Source: CADEED01 sp035525785
GTDB lineage: Bacteria; Pseudomonadota; Gammaproteobacteria; Steroidobacterales; Steroidobacteraceae
DNA length: 64,000 nt
Direction of reading: 5' to 3'
Assembly (NCBI GenBank): GCA_035525785.1
Contig: DATLDQ010000093.1
Location: 1-64,000 of the forward strand
Positions within the stretch are counted from its first letter, which is position 1. Each line of letters opens with the position of its first letter. Shown piece after piece: positions 25,738 through 34,684 of this stretch. The notes beneath the pieces were generated by a model. It saw only the letters and a program-made list of their open reading frames with translations. It had not been told where the DNA came from and did not search any database. The position numbers were made by a program, and so were the translations under genes.

Positions 25738-26787
25738 TCAACTGATGCAGCGTGGCGCGCCGTAGACGTCGACCTTCACCGCGCACCCCGGGCCGCCGAT
25801 GGTGAGACCGACGAAGGTGCCTTCGTTGTCGTCGCACATGGCCCTCATTAAAACAGAAAAGCGCGCGTTGATGTGCGAGGGCGAGCTGCCCCCGTTCGGC
25901 ATGCCGATGGCGTGGATGCGGATCTTGTGCCGGCCCTGGCGGTCGATCGGATTGTACTTGCGCACCGCAGCCAGCGCGGCTTCGACGGATGCGCCCGTGA
26001 AGTCGTCGCCGATGACGTACACGCTGATTTTCTTGTCAGCGGACCACCATCCCTGTACGGCGGCGCCGATGCCTTCGACGGGACTCGAGTTGCTGTAGGC
26101 CTTCCAGTTGACCATGGCCGAGAGCACCTTGGCGCGCTGCGCCGGCGTGTCCTGCAGCCACTGGCCTTTCGTGCTCGGGAACATGGGCTTGCCCTCGTCA
26201 TCGAGCACCTGCAGGCCCTTCACCTTGGGATAGATGTCGAGGATCTCCTTCATCACGTTCTGCGCGTTGTCCCAGTTGTCGGACTGCATGCTGCCCGACG
26301 TGTCGACGACGAAGATGATCCACTCGCTGTCCACCGGGATGCCGGCGACCGCGAGATTGTTCGGATCACGGCGTGGCGCGTTCTTGAGCAGGCGCGCCAT
26401 TTCGGCGGTGAGCGTCTGGTGCGCGGCCACGAGCTCGGTCTCGACGATGTTGGTGACCGTGGCCTCGCCCTTGCTGGCCTTGAACTCGCCGCGGATCTTC
26501 GAGAGGTCGCCCGCCATGAGCGCGATCTTGCGCTGCTCCGCATTGAGCACGCTCATGCGGCCCTGCATCTCGCGGTTGAGCACCTCGGTCTCGCCGCGCA
26601 ACTCGAACAGCTGGCGCTGTAGCGCATCGATCTGCTGCTTGAGGTCCTTCTCGCTGCGCTCGATGACCACCGGCTGGCCGACATCGGTGAGCACCAGCAG
26701 CAGGATGATGGCGCCGAACCCGCAGCAGATGCAGTCGAGGAACGACAGCGTGAAGACTTCGAATTCGCGGCGTCTGCCGATTGCCAT
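25738..26787 (-). CDS. Membrane-anchored vWA-domain protein (second paralogue)
   Basis: A 349-residue protein. The N-terminus has FEVFTLSFLDCICCGFGA running into a single TM helix (about 12-34), then coiled coil (about 40-105), and a von Willebrand A domain from about residue 155. The metal-binding MIDAS loop is intact as DTSGSM (162-167), and the later SSPVEG and IGDDF supply the remaining ligand positions. The orientation suggests the coiled coil and vWA domain face the periplasm. It is a paralogue of the vWA protein encoded 10 bp upstream and has the same N-terminal motif, so the two may pair. Confidence 0.8.
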   Translation of the reverse strand: MAIGRRREFEVFTLSFLDCICCGFGAIILLLVLTDVGQPVVIERSEKDLKQQIDALQRQLFELRGETEVLNREMQGRMSVLNAEQRKIALMAGDLSKIRGEFKASKGEATVTNIVETELVAAHQTLTAEMARLLKNAPRRDPNNLAVAGIPVDSEWIIFVVDTSGSMQSDNWDNAQNVMKEILDIYPKVKGLQVLDDEGKPMFPSTKGQWLQDTPAQRAKVLSAMVNWKAYSNSSPVEGIGAAVQGWWSADKKISVYVIGDDFTGASVEAALAAVRKYNPIDRQGRHKIRIHAIGMPNGGSSPSHINARFSVLMRAMCDDNEGTFVGLTIGGPGCAVKVDVYGAPRCIS

Positions 26788-26797
26788 GGTGTTCCCT

Positions 26798-27898
26798 CTA
26801 CGGCCAGTCGCGTGACGGGACGACGAACGAGCCGCTGGTCCGGCGCGCCAGCCGCCAGAATGCGTGCGTGGACAGCGGGTCGCCCTTCATCGGCATCATC
26901 ACCACGTCCATCGGCGTGTCTTTCTCGAGCGTGTTCACCGCGTCGTCGAACAGCTTCTCGCGGTCGCGGCCATTGATGAACTTGCGCGCCGGCGGCACCG
27001 AGCCCTGCGTGGGCAGGCCGTCGGTGATCAGGATGATCTGGTCGGGCTTGGGATCCATGGTCTTGATCGACAGGAAGGCGTTCACGAGGCTGGTGCCTTC
27101 AGCGGGCGTGATGCCGCGCGCGGCCTGCAGCACGCCGTTGATGGCGCGCGGGTCGTTGGAGTCGAGCCACTGGCCGGCCGTGTTGGCCTGCACCGGCTTG
27201 GCCTTGGCGTTGAAGCCGATGACCTGGAACTTGCTGTTGTCGGGTAGTTGGGCCGTCAGCCACTCGACGATGTCGAGCGCGCGACGCCACTTGAGCGCCG
27301 CCCGGCGCATCGGCTCGGGCTGGTTGCGCATGCGGATCACCTTGGCGACGTCCTCGTCCATCATGCTCGCCGAAGTGTCGAGCAGCACGAGGATGCGCCT
27401 GCCCTTCACTTGCATGGCGCTGATGTACTTGCGGTTGCCGCGTCCACGGAAGGACTTCACGCGGTCGCCGGCCGGCGCCTTGTCGAGCGCGCCGCCCTGC
27501 AGGCGCTTGACGCCTTCCTCGAGCGACTTTATGTCGGCCTTGAGCTGGTTGATGTGCTCGCGCCGCGCGATGCTCTCGTCGTCGAAGGTCGAGGATTGCT
27601 GGCGGCGCTCCGACAGCTCCTGCGTGACGCGCACGGCGCGCGCCCTGGCCGCGTCGGCGTCCTGGTCGGTCTTCTCGAGCGTGTTGCGCAGGACCACGAG
27701 GTTCTTCGTGCCCTCCTTCACTTCCTCCTCGAGCTTGCTCACTTCGCCCGTGAGCTGGTCGATGCGGATGATCTCCTGCGCGCCCACGTGCGCCTGCACG
27801 ATGGTGTAGAACAGGACGACCGCGCCGAAGCCGCAGCAGATGCAGTCGAGGAACGACAGCGTGAACACTTCGAAGGCGCGGCGTTTCTTGAGTGCCAT
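26798..27898 (-). CDS. Membrane-anchored vWA-domain protein (first paralogue)
   Basis: A 366-residue protein built like its downstream neighbour: FEVFTLSFLDCICCGFGA and a TM helix (about 12-36), a long coiled coil (about 42-135), then a vWA domain. MIDAS is complete: DTSASM (174-179), the threonine in AEGTSLVNAF and the aspartate in LITDGLP. In vWA domains the bound metal coordinates a partner acidic residue. It begins four bases after the Hsp70-like/FHA gene. The Cys-Ile-Cys-Cys cluster at the membrane edge could carry a disulfide, a lipid or a metal; this is inference. Confidence 0.8.
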   Translation of the reverse strand: MALKKRRAFEVFTLSFLDCICCGFGAVVLFYTIVQAHVGAQEIIRIDQLTGEVSKLEEEVKEGTKNLVVLRNTLEKTDQDADAARARAVRVTQELSERRQQSSTFDDESIARREHINQLKADIKSLEEGVKRLQGGALDKAPAGDRVKSFRGRGNRKYISAMQVKGRRILVLLDTSASMMDEDVAKVIRMRNQPEPMRRAALKWRRALDIVEWLTAQLPDNSKFQVIGFNAKAKPVQANTAGQWLDSNDPRAINGVLQAARGITPAEGTSLVNAFLSIKTMDPKPDQIILITDGLPTQGSVPPARKFINGRDREKLFDDAVNTLEKDTPMDVVMMPMKGDPLSTHAFWRLARRTSGSFVVPSRDWP

Positions 27899-27902
27899 GG
27901 CG

Positions 27903-29246
27903 CTAACCGAAAGCCGCGGCGGAGATCAGCGTGAACTCGACCCCGGGCGTACCGACGCGCACGCGATCGCCGGGACGCACGCCCGCGCGTTCGCGCACGC
28001 GCGCGCCATTGACCCAGGTGCCGTAGCGGCTGTGGTCGATGAGCACCGTGCGCTCGCCTTCGCGGCGTAGCGAGCAATGCCGGCGCGAAACCCCGGCCGC
28101 CGCGCGCGGCAGCGTGATGTGCGGCGAGTTGCCGTCTTCCTCGGTGCCGATCGTGAGGCCCACCTCCGGGAAACGCATGGAGTCGCCGCCGTAGAGGATG
28201 TGCGTCACCGGCAGTGCGCGCGCCGGCGACGTGGTCGCCGACGCCACGTATTCCACATCGGATGCCAGCGAATGGTCGGCGATACGCGCGACGCGGCGAC
28301 GCAGACGCGGCGCCTGCGTGGCATCGGCGGCCTGCAACGAAGCCGCGACAGCCGCGATGCCCGCGGGCGCGATGACCAGGCCGTCCTGCTCGAGCTCGAG
28401 CAGCCGCGGCAGGAAGCCCGGCCAGCGGCGCGACTCGGCGGGCAGCACCAGAGCGGTGCTGTCCCCCGCGATGCGCGCGGAGCGCGTGAGCCGCGCGAGC
28501 TCGCGGTAGAAACCTTGCGCGGCATCGACGAACAGCGGGCCGTCGATGTCCACGGCGAAGCGCGAGCCCTCGGATTCCACCACGGCCTCGACCTTGCCTT
28601 CGATGGCCGCTCGCGCGGCCAGCGCCGGCAGGTCGGCGAACAGGCTCTGCTCGGTGGAGAGATTCAGCAAAGGGTCGAAGCGGGTGTTCTTGACCAGCGC
28701 CGCGGCCACCGCCGAGAGCCAGAGGTCGTACACGTCGAGCAGGTTGGCTCGCTCGCTGACGAACGACTCGTCGTAGGCACAGTCCGCGCCTCCGGTCACG
28801 CGCGTAGCCGTGGCCGAACGCCAGCCCGCTTCGAGCACCACGTAATGTTCGCGTTCGCGCACCGCCGCGGCCGTGAGCGTGGCCGCATCCGGGAAATCGC
28901 GCGCCTCGATGCCGGCCGCGCTCAGCGCGCCGCGCAACGCAGCCAGGGCCTGCGCGTCGAGATCTGCGGGAACCGCGACCACGGCGTCGATGCGCTCGGT
29001 GACGCCGAGCGCGCGCAGGTGGGCGTGCACTTCGAGTGCGACGTTGCGCGCGGCGTGTTCGTTGCGGCCGAGCTCGCGCCAGTGGTTGAGCGACACTTCA
29101 TCAGGACGGCCGCGCGCCACCGCCAGCGCGACGCGGCCGAAGCGCGCATCGCGGGACACGGTCTCCACGGCCAGCGGCTCGTTGGCGACCAGCTCGCCAT
29201 CGCGCGCGATCGAGAGAGTGTGGTGATCGAAGTGCAGGCCGTACAT
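27903..29246 (-). CDS. Degenerate Hsp70/actin-like plus FHA-domain protein
   Basis: A 447-residue cytosolic protein. The N-terminal 330 residues have the order of a sugar-kinase/Hsp70/actin fold: AVVAVPADLDAQALAALRGA recalls the VITVPA strand of Hsp70, DAATLTAAAV the NEPTAAA helix, and VVLEAGWRSATATRVTGG sits where FDLGGGT should be, without the phosphate-binding glycines. Nucleotide hydrolysis is therefore doubtful. The C-terminal 95 residues form an FHA domain (GLTIGTEEDG, SRRHCSLRRE, SRYGTWVNGARV), which binds phosphothreonine, plausibly on a substrate of the kinase encoded upstream. The Hsp70-like assignment is by eye. Confidence 0.65.
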   Translation of the reverse strand: MYGLHFDHHTLSIARDGELVANEPLAVETVSRDARFGRVALAVARGRPDEVSLNHWRELGRNEHAARNVALEVHAHLRALGVTERIDAVVAVPADLDAQALAALRGALSAAGIEARDFPDAATLTAAAVREREHYVVLEAGWRSATATRVTGGADCAYDESFVSERANLLDVYDLWLSAVAAALVKNTRFDPLLNLSTEQSLFADLPALAARAAIEGKVEAVVESEGSRFAVDIDGPLFVDAAQGFYRELARLTRSARIAGDSTALVLPAESRRWPGFLPRLLELEQDGLVIAPAGIAAVAASLQAADATQAPRLRRRVARIADHSLASDVEYVASATTSPARALPVTHILYGGDSMRFPEVGLTIGTEEDGNSPHITLPRAAAGVSRRHCSLRREGERTVLIDHSRYGTWVNGARVRERAGVRPGDRVRVGTPGVEFTLISAAAFG

Positions 29247-29255
29247 GTCTGGCTA

Positions 29256-29696
29256 CTAGGTGTTGGTCGGGAAGCTGACGCTCGAGTCGGCGTCGTACTG
29301 CAGGTCGGGCGGCAGGTCCTCGGGCGCGATCCCTTCGTAGGGATCCTTGTCCGACTCCTCCTCCTTGCCCGCCTCGGCCGTCGTTCCGCCACTGGGCTTC
29401 GCGCCGCCGGAGGGTTCTTCCGCAGGCTTGGCTTCGCCACCGGGCGCAGGCTTGGCTTCGCCACCGGGCGCAGGCTTGGTTTCACCACCGGGACCTGGCT
29501 TGTCGGCATCCGGAATCGGCTCGGGTGTCGCGGGCCGGTCGCCCGGCGCGGGCGTGCTCGGCGTGCCATCGGGTTTCTTGTCCGCCGGCGGCGGCCCGAT
29601 GTTGTGCACCGGCGTGTTGAGCATCGCCGTAGTTGCCGCGATGGCGGCCACACCGGCAAGCGCAACGGCGAACAGGCTGAAGAGGATGTTCTTCAT
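29256..29696 (-). CDS. Small Pro/Gly-rich membrane-anchored protein
   Basis: A 146-residue protein. One TM or signal segment (ILFSLFAVALAGVAAIAATTAML) at the N-terminus is followed by a disordered Pro/Glu/Lys/Gly chain containing an eight-residue repeat (PGGEAKPA, three units). It ends with an acidic segment (KEEESDKDPYEGIAPEDLPP) that could be a binding peptide. Nothing catalytic is visible. Its start overlaps the stop of the FHA-PEGA-FGE gene by four bases (ATGA), so it should be made with it, perhaps as a periplasmic spacer. Confidence 0.65.
   Translation of the reverse strand: MKNILFSLFAVALAGVAAIAATTAMLNTPVHNIGPPPADKKPDGTPSTPAPGDRPATPEPIPDADKPGPGGETKPAPGGEAKPAPGGEAKPAEEPSGGAKPSGGTTAEAGKEEESDKDPYEGIAPEDLPPDLQYDADSSVSFPTNT
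29421..29492 (-). repeat. 24-bp tandem repeat, three units
   Basis: Units at 29421-29444 and 29445-29468 are identical and 29469-29492 differs at two positions. The period of 24 bp keeps the frame and encodes eight residues (PGGEAKPA). Copy-number change would lengthen or shorten the Pro-rich protein without a frameshift. Confidence 0.85.
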
Positions 29697-32257
29697 TGCT
29701 TGGCGACCGGTTCGTTGGCGGGCGCGGATTCTTTCGCGGGCGCACTCGCCGGGGCGGCACTGGCCGGTTCGTTCGCGGGTGCGGGCCCGGGCGCGACCGG
29801 GATCTCCGTGGTTTCGGGATCGGGCGGCGCGACGTAACGCGCGACCCGGAAGCCGATGAAATCTGTGGCCTCGATGGCGCCTTCACGCCACGGGAAGCGC
29901 AGCTCGCTGCTCGCCGCCGTGCGCCAGCTCGAGCCGCGATACGTATGGCCCTTGCTGTCGTTCGGGCCGAGCGGATCGGTTACGGGCGTCGAGGGCACGA
30001 ACGACAGGTATTTGTCGTTGGTCCACTCGGCAGCGTTGCCCGCCATGTCGAAGAAACCGAGCGGGTTCGGCGGGAACAGCGCGGGCGCGGACGTGACCGG
30101 GAACTCGTCCTTGTGCCCGTCGAGCGAGACGCCAAGCACGCCGAAGGCCTCGCTGCCGGCGACATTGGCCGAGCCCGAAACCACCGGGAGATCCTTGCCC
30201 CAAGGGTACTTGAGCGGCTTGCCTGTGCTCGCGGCGCGCGCCACGAACTCCCATTCCGCTTCGGTGGGCAGTCGATAGCCCGTGCTCACCGGCGTGATGA
30301 GCTCGAACCCGCCGCCTTCGAGCGGCTTGTACGCGGGCGGGAGGCCTTCCTGTGCCGACAGCCAGTTGCAGAAATCCGCGGCCTCTTCCCAGGTGACGCG
30401 CACCACGGGTTGTTTGTCGAGATCGAGCGAGTTCTCGCCGAACGAGCCGGAGTTGTGCTCCGTGCGGAACTGGCGGAACTGGCCGTTGGTGATCTCGCGC
30501 TCGCCCATGTAGAACGGCCGGAACAGCGTGACCTTGTGCGAACCCTCGTTCGGGCGCCGGCCCTGCTCGCGGCGGTCCGTGCCGGCCTGGAAGGTGCCGC
30601 CGGCGACCACCAGTAGTTTGACGCCGATCTTCGTCGTGACTTTCTGCGGCGCGTTGCCGGCGACGTCTTTCGGATCGATGAGCTTGAAGTCGAGCGTGCG
30701 GCCGATGCCGGGCGCCAGCGCCACGTCGGCCACGTAGGGGCTGTAGCCTTCCTTGCGAACTTCGATGCGGTGGCGGCTCGCGGGCAGCTGCACCGACACC
30801 GGCGCCTTGCCCTGGGCATTGCCGTTGATGAACACCTCGGCGTCCGCGGGCTCGCCCTGGACGCGCACGTTGACCAGCAACGCGGCGAGGCGCGCGTCGA
30901 GCGCGCTCTCCTTGCCGGCCTCGGCGAGCACTTCACGCGTCCACGGCGCGTATCCCGCGCGCGCGACGCTGATCGCATGCGAGATGCCGGGGGAAAGCTC
31001 GATGGTGATGGGCGTGAGCCCGCGGAATGTGCCACCCGCCGTCACCTGCGCGCCCGACGGCACCGAGCGCACGGTCACGCGCGCGTCGGCGGCGCCCAGC
31101 GTGATGGGCCCGATGTTCTGCGGCACACCGGCATTGACCACGACGCTCGAATTCCAGATGCGCAGACCCGGCGACACGACCTGCACGCGGCGGATGCCGG
31201 CGTCGAGCTCGAGCTTCGCGGGTGTGCTGCCCGCGGGCTTGCCATCCACTTCGATGGCCGCGCCAGCCGGTACCGAGCTGATGCTGACCAGCGCGAAATT
31301 CGGCTTGAGCTTGACCTCGAGTTTCTGCTTCTCGCCGCCGCCCGCGATGGTGATGCGCTGGCTCAGGTCGAGGTGGCGTGCGGCCCGGAAGGTGAGGGTA
31401 CGCTCGCCGGCGGGCACGGCCACCACGCCAGGCACGCGGCCGAGCGGCGCGCCATCGGCGCTGATCTCCGCGGCGACCCCACCGGTGTCGACCTCGAGCT
31501 GGCCGGGTAGTTTGACCAAGTGGATGAGCGCGCGCGCCGGTTGCGGGCCGCCGACCTGCACGCTCACGTCCGCGGGGATGTACCCCACGCGCTCGGCGTG
31601 CAGCCGGTGTTCGCCCGGAAAGACGAAGACGCTCGAGGCCGACTGCCACGAGAACGCGCCCTGCGACTCGACGTGGGCGTCGCCGGGCTTGAGATCGAGC
31701 GCGATGGGTTCGAGCAGCGCGAACATGCCGAGCACCAACGCGAGCAGCGCCGCCATGACCCAGGCGGCGTAGTTCCAGCTGCTGCGCGTGGCGGATCGCA
31801 CCCTCGGTGCGACGAAGCCTTCGATGGTCGGCACTTCGCCGAGGTCGATGGCGAGGTCCTCGGCCGGTGGCGCCAGCGTGCGGACGCTGTCGCCCACGGG
31901 CGGCAACGTGTCGTTGCCCACGAGCTCGAACCGGCGCAGTGACAGCGACGAAGGCGCGGCTTCTTCCACGAGCAGCTGCGAACCGGAAACCGTGACCACG
32001 TCTCCGGCATTGACCACGCGCGCGCCGCCGAGCGGCACGCCGTTGATGCTGACGCGGCTCTCGGGCGTCGCGTCGATCAGCCAGCGGCCATTGGCCGAGC
32101 GCAACGTGGTCTGGGGAGCTGCGTCGGGCTCGGGGGAATCGACATCGGAGCGCATGGTGCCAGTGCCGGCATCGAACACCACGCGACCACCGTAGCGCGT
32201 GTCACCAGATTCGGTACGCAGGATGATCGAGGCGTCGAGTGAGCGGGATGGTTCCAT
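29693..32257 (-). CDS. FHA-PEGA-FGE-like (SUMF1-fold) membrane protein
   Basis: An 854-residue protein: an FHA-like domain at about 10-98 (SRVSINGVPLGGARVVNAGD), one TM helix at about 161-183, then beta-rich repeats that include PEGA motifs (VPAGAAIEVDGKPAGSTPAK, GEPADAEVFINGNAQGKAPV). From about 545 to 805 follows a formylglycine-generating-enzyme/SUMF1 fold (MGEREITNGQFRQF, RLPTEAEWEFVARA, GFFDMAGNAAEWTND, IGFRVAR). The FGE C-terminal active-site cysteines are absent (RGSSWRTAASSELRF), so it is unlikely to oxidise sulfatases and probably serves as a binding scaffold. The FHA side faces the cytosol, the rest the periplasm. It starts four bases after the kinase gene. Confidence 0.83.
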   Translation of the reverse strand: MEPSRSLDASIILRTESGDTRYGGRVVFDAGTGTMRSDVDSPEPDAAPQTTLRSANGRWLIDATPESRVSINGVPLGGARVVNAGDVVTVSGSQLLVEEAAPSSLSLRRFELVGNDTLPPVGDSVRTLAPPAEDLAIDLGEVPTIEGFVAPRVRSATRSSWNYAAWVMAALLALVLGMFALLEPIALDLKPGDAHVESQGAFSWQSASSVFVFPGEHRLHAERVGYIPADVSVQVGGPQPARALIHLVKLPGQLEVDTGGVAAEISADGAPLGRVPGVVAVPAGERTLTFRAARHLDLSQRITIAGGGEKQKLEVKLKPNFALVSISSVPAGAAIEVDGKPAGSTPAKLELDAGIRRVQVVSPGLRIWNSSVVVNAGVPQNIGPITLGAADARVTVRSVPSGAQVTAGGTFRGLTPITIELSPGISHAISVARAGYAPWTREVLAEAGKESALDARLAALLVNVRVQGEPADAEVFINGNAQGKAPVSVQLPASRHRIEVRKEGYSPYVADVALAPGIGRTLDFKLIDPKDVAGNAPQKVTTKIGVKLLVVAGGTFQAGTDRREQGRRPNEGSHKVTLFRPFYMGEREITNGQFRQFRTEHNSGSFGENSLDLDKQPVVRVTWEEAADFCNWLSAQEGLPPAYKPLEGGGFELITPVSTGYRLPTEAEWEFVARAASTGKPLKYPWGKDLPVVSGSANVAGSEAFGVLGVSLDGHKDEFPVTSAPALFPPNPLGFFDMAGNAAEWTNDKYLSFVPSTPVTDPLGPNDSKGHTYRGSSWRTAASSELRFPWREGAIEATDFIGFRVARYVAPPDPETTEIPVAPGPAPANEPASAAPASAPAKESAPANEPVAKQ

Positions 32258-32261
32258 GTGA

Positions 32262-34646
32262 CTAGATGGGTTCGAGGCAGCGGATCACGATGGTCTGCCC
32301 GGTCTGCCCCGGTGCCACGGTGATGTCGCGGCGCACGTCGCGGAAACCGGCACGCTTGCCCGTGACCGTGTAACGACCGGGCTTGAGCTCCACCTGGCGG
32401 TGATCGAACGCGCCGAGGAAACCCACCCGCTGGATGGCGACTTCGGTGGCGTTGTCGGATTCGAGTGCCAGCATGACGGGCTGATTGAAGGTGGGCAGAA
32501 GGAGTTCGAGGCGCGATACCTGCGAGCGGATCACCGGGCCCTGCGTGGGCAGGGCACGGGCCCTTGCCAGCAACCGCTCCGCCTGTGTTCGGACCTCGTC
32601 GGCCGCCAGTCGTTCCGGCCTGTCGATGAGTGCCTGCAGCTGGTCGCCGAGTTCCGCGCGCGGCGCCACGGCAGCGCGGCCGTTGATGGCGAACTGCAGC
32701 GTCGGGTCGCGTGACAGCGCCTCGTCGTAGAGCTCGAGCGCCTCGGTCCAGCGTTCCTCGCTGACCAGGCGCGCGGCCTTGTTCTCGAGGTCGGAGAGGC
32801 TGCGGCCCGAACCGGTATCGGCCACGCGTTGCAGCGCCGCGGCCACTTCCCTGCTGTCCGGCCGCATCGCCCGGGCGCGTTGCAGATGGGTATTGGCCTC
32901 GCCGAGGCGTCCCGCATTCAGCGCCGAGAGTCCGGCGCCCAGCTCGGTGTTGAATTCGTTTTCGGAAAGCGCGCGGTTCACGCGGGCCAGGCCTTCCGTG
33001 GCGGCGATGTTGCCCGGATTGCCCTTGAGCACTTCGGTGAACAGCTGCCTGGCCTTGGGGAAATCCTTCGCAGCCTCCGCGGTCTCGGCATCCGCGAGCG
33101 TGGGCAGCACGCCGCTCGCGGTGGCCACCTTGCCCAGCCATTCGAGGGCCTCATTGTTACCGGGCTCGATCTTGAGCGCGGTATCGAAAGAGTGCCGGGC
33201 GTTCTCGAATTCGCCGGCGGCCAGCGCGCGCTTGCCCTCGGCCATCTGCGCCTTGAGTGCCTCGGGCACGCGGGCCTCGATTTGATCCAGCGACTTCTGC
33301 AGCTCGGCCAGCGGCGCAGGAGCGTTCTCGTACTTGCGGCGTTCGAGCATGCCGCCGATCGCGTCGAGCGACTGGCGCGCGGCAGCGAACTGCTCGCCGC
33401 CCCATTGCGCGGCCGCGCGGGTGTCGAGGTCCTGCAGGCGCTTGCCGAGCTCGGCGTGCATGTCCGTGAGCTCCTCGGCTTTCTTCTCCGCCGCCTCCGC
33501 CGCCGCGTTGTGACCCGCGGGCAGCGCGAGCTGCCCGATGTCCACGGGCGTCTTCACCACCAGCCGGGGCAGCAGGACGGCGACGCCCGCCGTGGCCGCG
33601 ATGAGGATGATGGCGATGATCCAGTTGCGCCGCCGCGCGCTCGCGCGATGTTCGCGCTCGGCCGCCGCGCGGATCTCGTCGACGCGCGGCAACAGGTCGG
33701 GCGCGATTTCTTCGAGCTCGCGCACCGAGCTGACTGCGGGAAGCTCCGGCTCGGCCATGATGGCCGGCGTGAGGTTGTCCGCGGCCGCGCCCAGCATCGC
33801 GGCCTCGCTTTCATTCGCCGTGGCGTCGGCCGTGCCGTCGAGCCCGAGCGTGTCCTGCAGCACCGCGCTCATTTCGTCGGCGACGTGTCGCATGGAGGGC
33901 GGGCGCTCACGGCCCTGCTTGGCCAGCAGCCACGAGATCAGCAGCTCGAGTCGCGGCGGGATCGGCTTCACCGGCTTGATGCGCGGTACCGGCTCGGTGG
34001 CGATCTTCTTCGCATCGAAGGCTGGATAGAACGGCGGATATCCCGAGAGCAGCTCGTACGCCAGCGCGCCGAGACCATAGATGTCGTCCGTGGGACGCGC
34101 CGGCTCGTTGGCGAGCTGCTGCGGACTGGCCGAGAACGGCGACCCCGGCGGTCCGCTCGACATGTCGCCCTCGGAAGCGCCGGCGCCGAAGTCGGCGAGC
34201 AGCGGGCGCCCCGCGGCATCGAGCAGGATGTTCGAGGGCTTGAGATCACGGTGGACGATCCGCCGCGAATGCGCGTGCTCGAGCGCGGCCGCGACATCGA
34301 TGAGCAGCGGCAGGATGCGCGTATAGGAAGCGCCGCGCAGCTGGCGCAGGTCGCCGCCCTGTGCATACACCATGGGCAGCACGACGGCGTCGGACGTGCG
34401 CACGGGTTCGTACACGCGCAGCACGCCCGGATGGCTCAGGCGCGCGGTCAGCGTGAACTCGCGCATGAAAACCTGCCACGCGGGCTCGGAGCTCAGGAAC
34501 TGGGCATACAGGACCTTGACCGCGACCTCGGTGTCGCGCATCTCGTCACGCGCGCGCCACACTTCGCCGTAGCCGCCGGCGCCGAGTTTTTCGATGAGCA
34601 CGAAGCGGCCGCACAGCTTCGTGCCCGCCTGATTCTGGTTTGTCAC
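32262..34646 (-). CDS. Transmembrane Ser/Thr protein kinase with TPR and PEGA regions
   Basis: A 794-residue receptor-like Hanks kinase. Kinase domain, residues 13-265: glycine loop GAGGYGEV, catalytic lysine K44 (VAVKVL), HRDLKPSN with D134, and DFG at 152-154, all intact; the activation loop is Gly/Ser-rich. A TM helix lies at about 341-362 after a basic stop (ASARRRN). The periplasmic part carries coiled coil and TPR-like repeats (about 400-700) and ends with a PEGA-type domain (LKPGRYTVTGKRAGFRDV). It is the only kinase here and should phosphorylate threonines read by the FHA proteins encoded downstream and at 44.3 kb. The start is GTG at 34646. Confidence 0.9.
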   Translation of the reverse strand: MTNQNQAGTKLCGRFVLIEKLGAGGYGEVWRARDEMRDTEVAVKVLYAQFLSSEPAWQVFMREFTLTARLSHPGVLRVYEPVRTSDAVVLPMVYAQGGDLRQLRGASYTRILPLLIDVAAALEHAHSRRIVHRDLKPSNILLDAAGRPLLADFGAGASEGDMSSGPPGSPFSASPQQLANEPARPTDDIYGLGALAYELLSGYPPFYPAFDAKKIATEPVPRIKPVKPIPPRLELLISWLLAKQGRERPPSMRHVADEMSAVLQDTLGLDGTADATANESEAAMLGAAADNLTPAIMAEPELPAVSSVRELEEIAPDLLPRVDEIRAAAEREHRASARRRNWIIAIILIAATAGVAVLLPRLVVKTPVDIGQLALPAGHNAAAEAAEKKAEELTDMHAELGKRLQDLDTRAAAQWGGEQFAAARQSLDAIGGMLERRKYENAPAPLAELQKSLDQIEARVPEALKAQMAEGKRALAAGEFENARHSFDTALKIEPGNNEALEWLGKVATASGVLPTLADAETAEAAKDFPKARQLFTEVLKGNPGNIAATEGLARVNRALSENEFNTELGAGLSALNAGRLGEANTHLQRARAMRPDSREVAAALQRVADTGSGRSLSDLENKAARLVSEERWTEALELYDEALSRDPTLQFAINGRAAVAPRAELGDQLQALIDRPERLAADEVRTQAERLLARARALPTQGPVIRSQVSRLELLLPTFNQPVMLALESDNATEVAIQRVGFLGAFDHRQVELKPGRYTVTGKRAGFRDVRRDITVAPGQTGQTIVIRCLEPI

Positions 34647-34684
34647 TTTGCGGTTGTTAGCTAACTAAAGTCCGCGGCACTGTA

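Noticed and set aside
28077..29837. 586-residue frame antisense to the FHA protein gene
   Set aside because: Arg/Gly-rich shadow without domains. It crosses the boundary of two real genes on the other strand.
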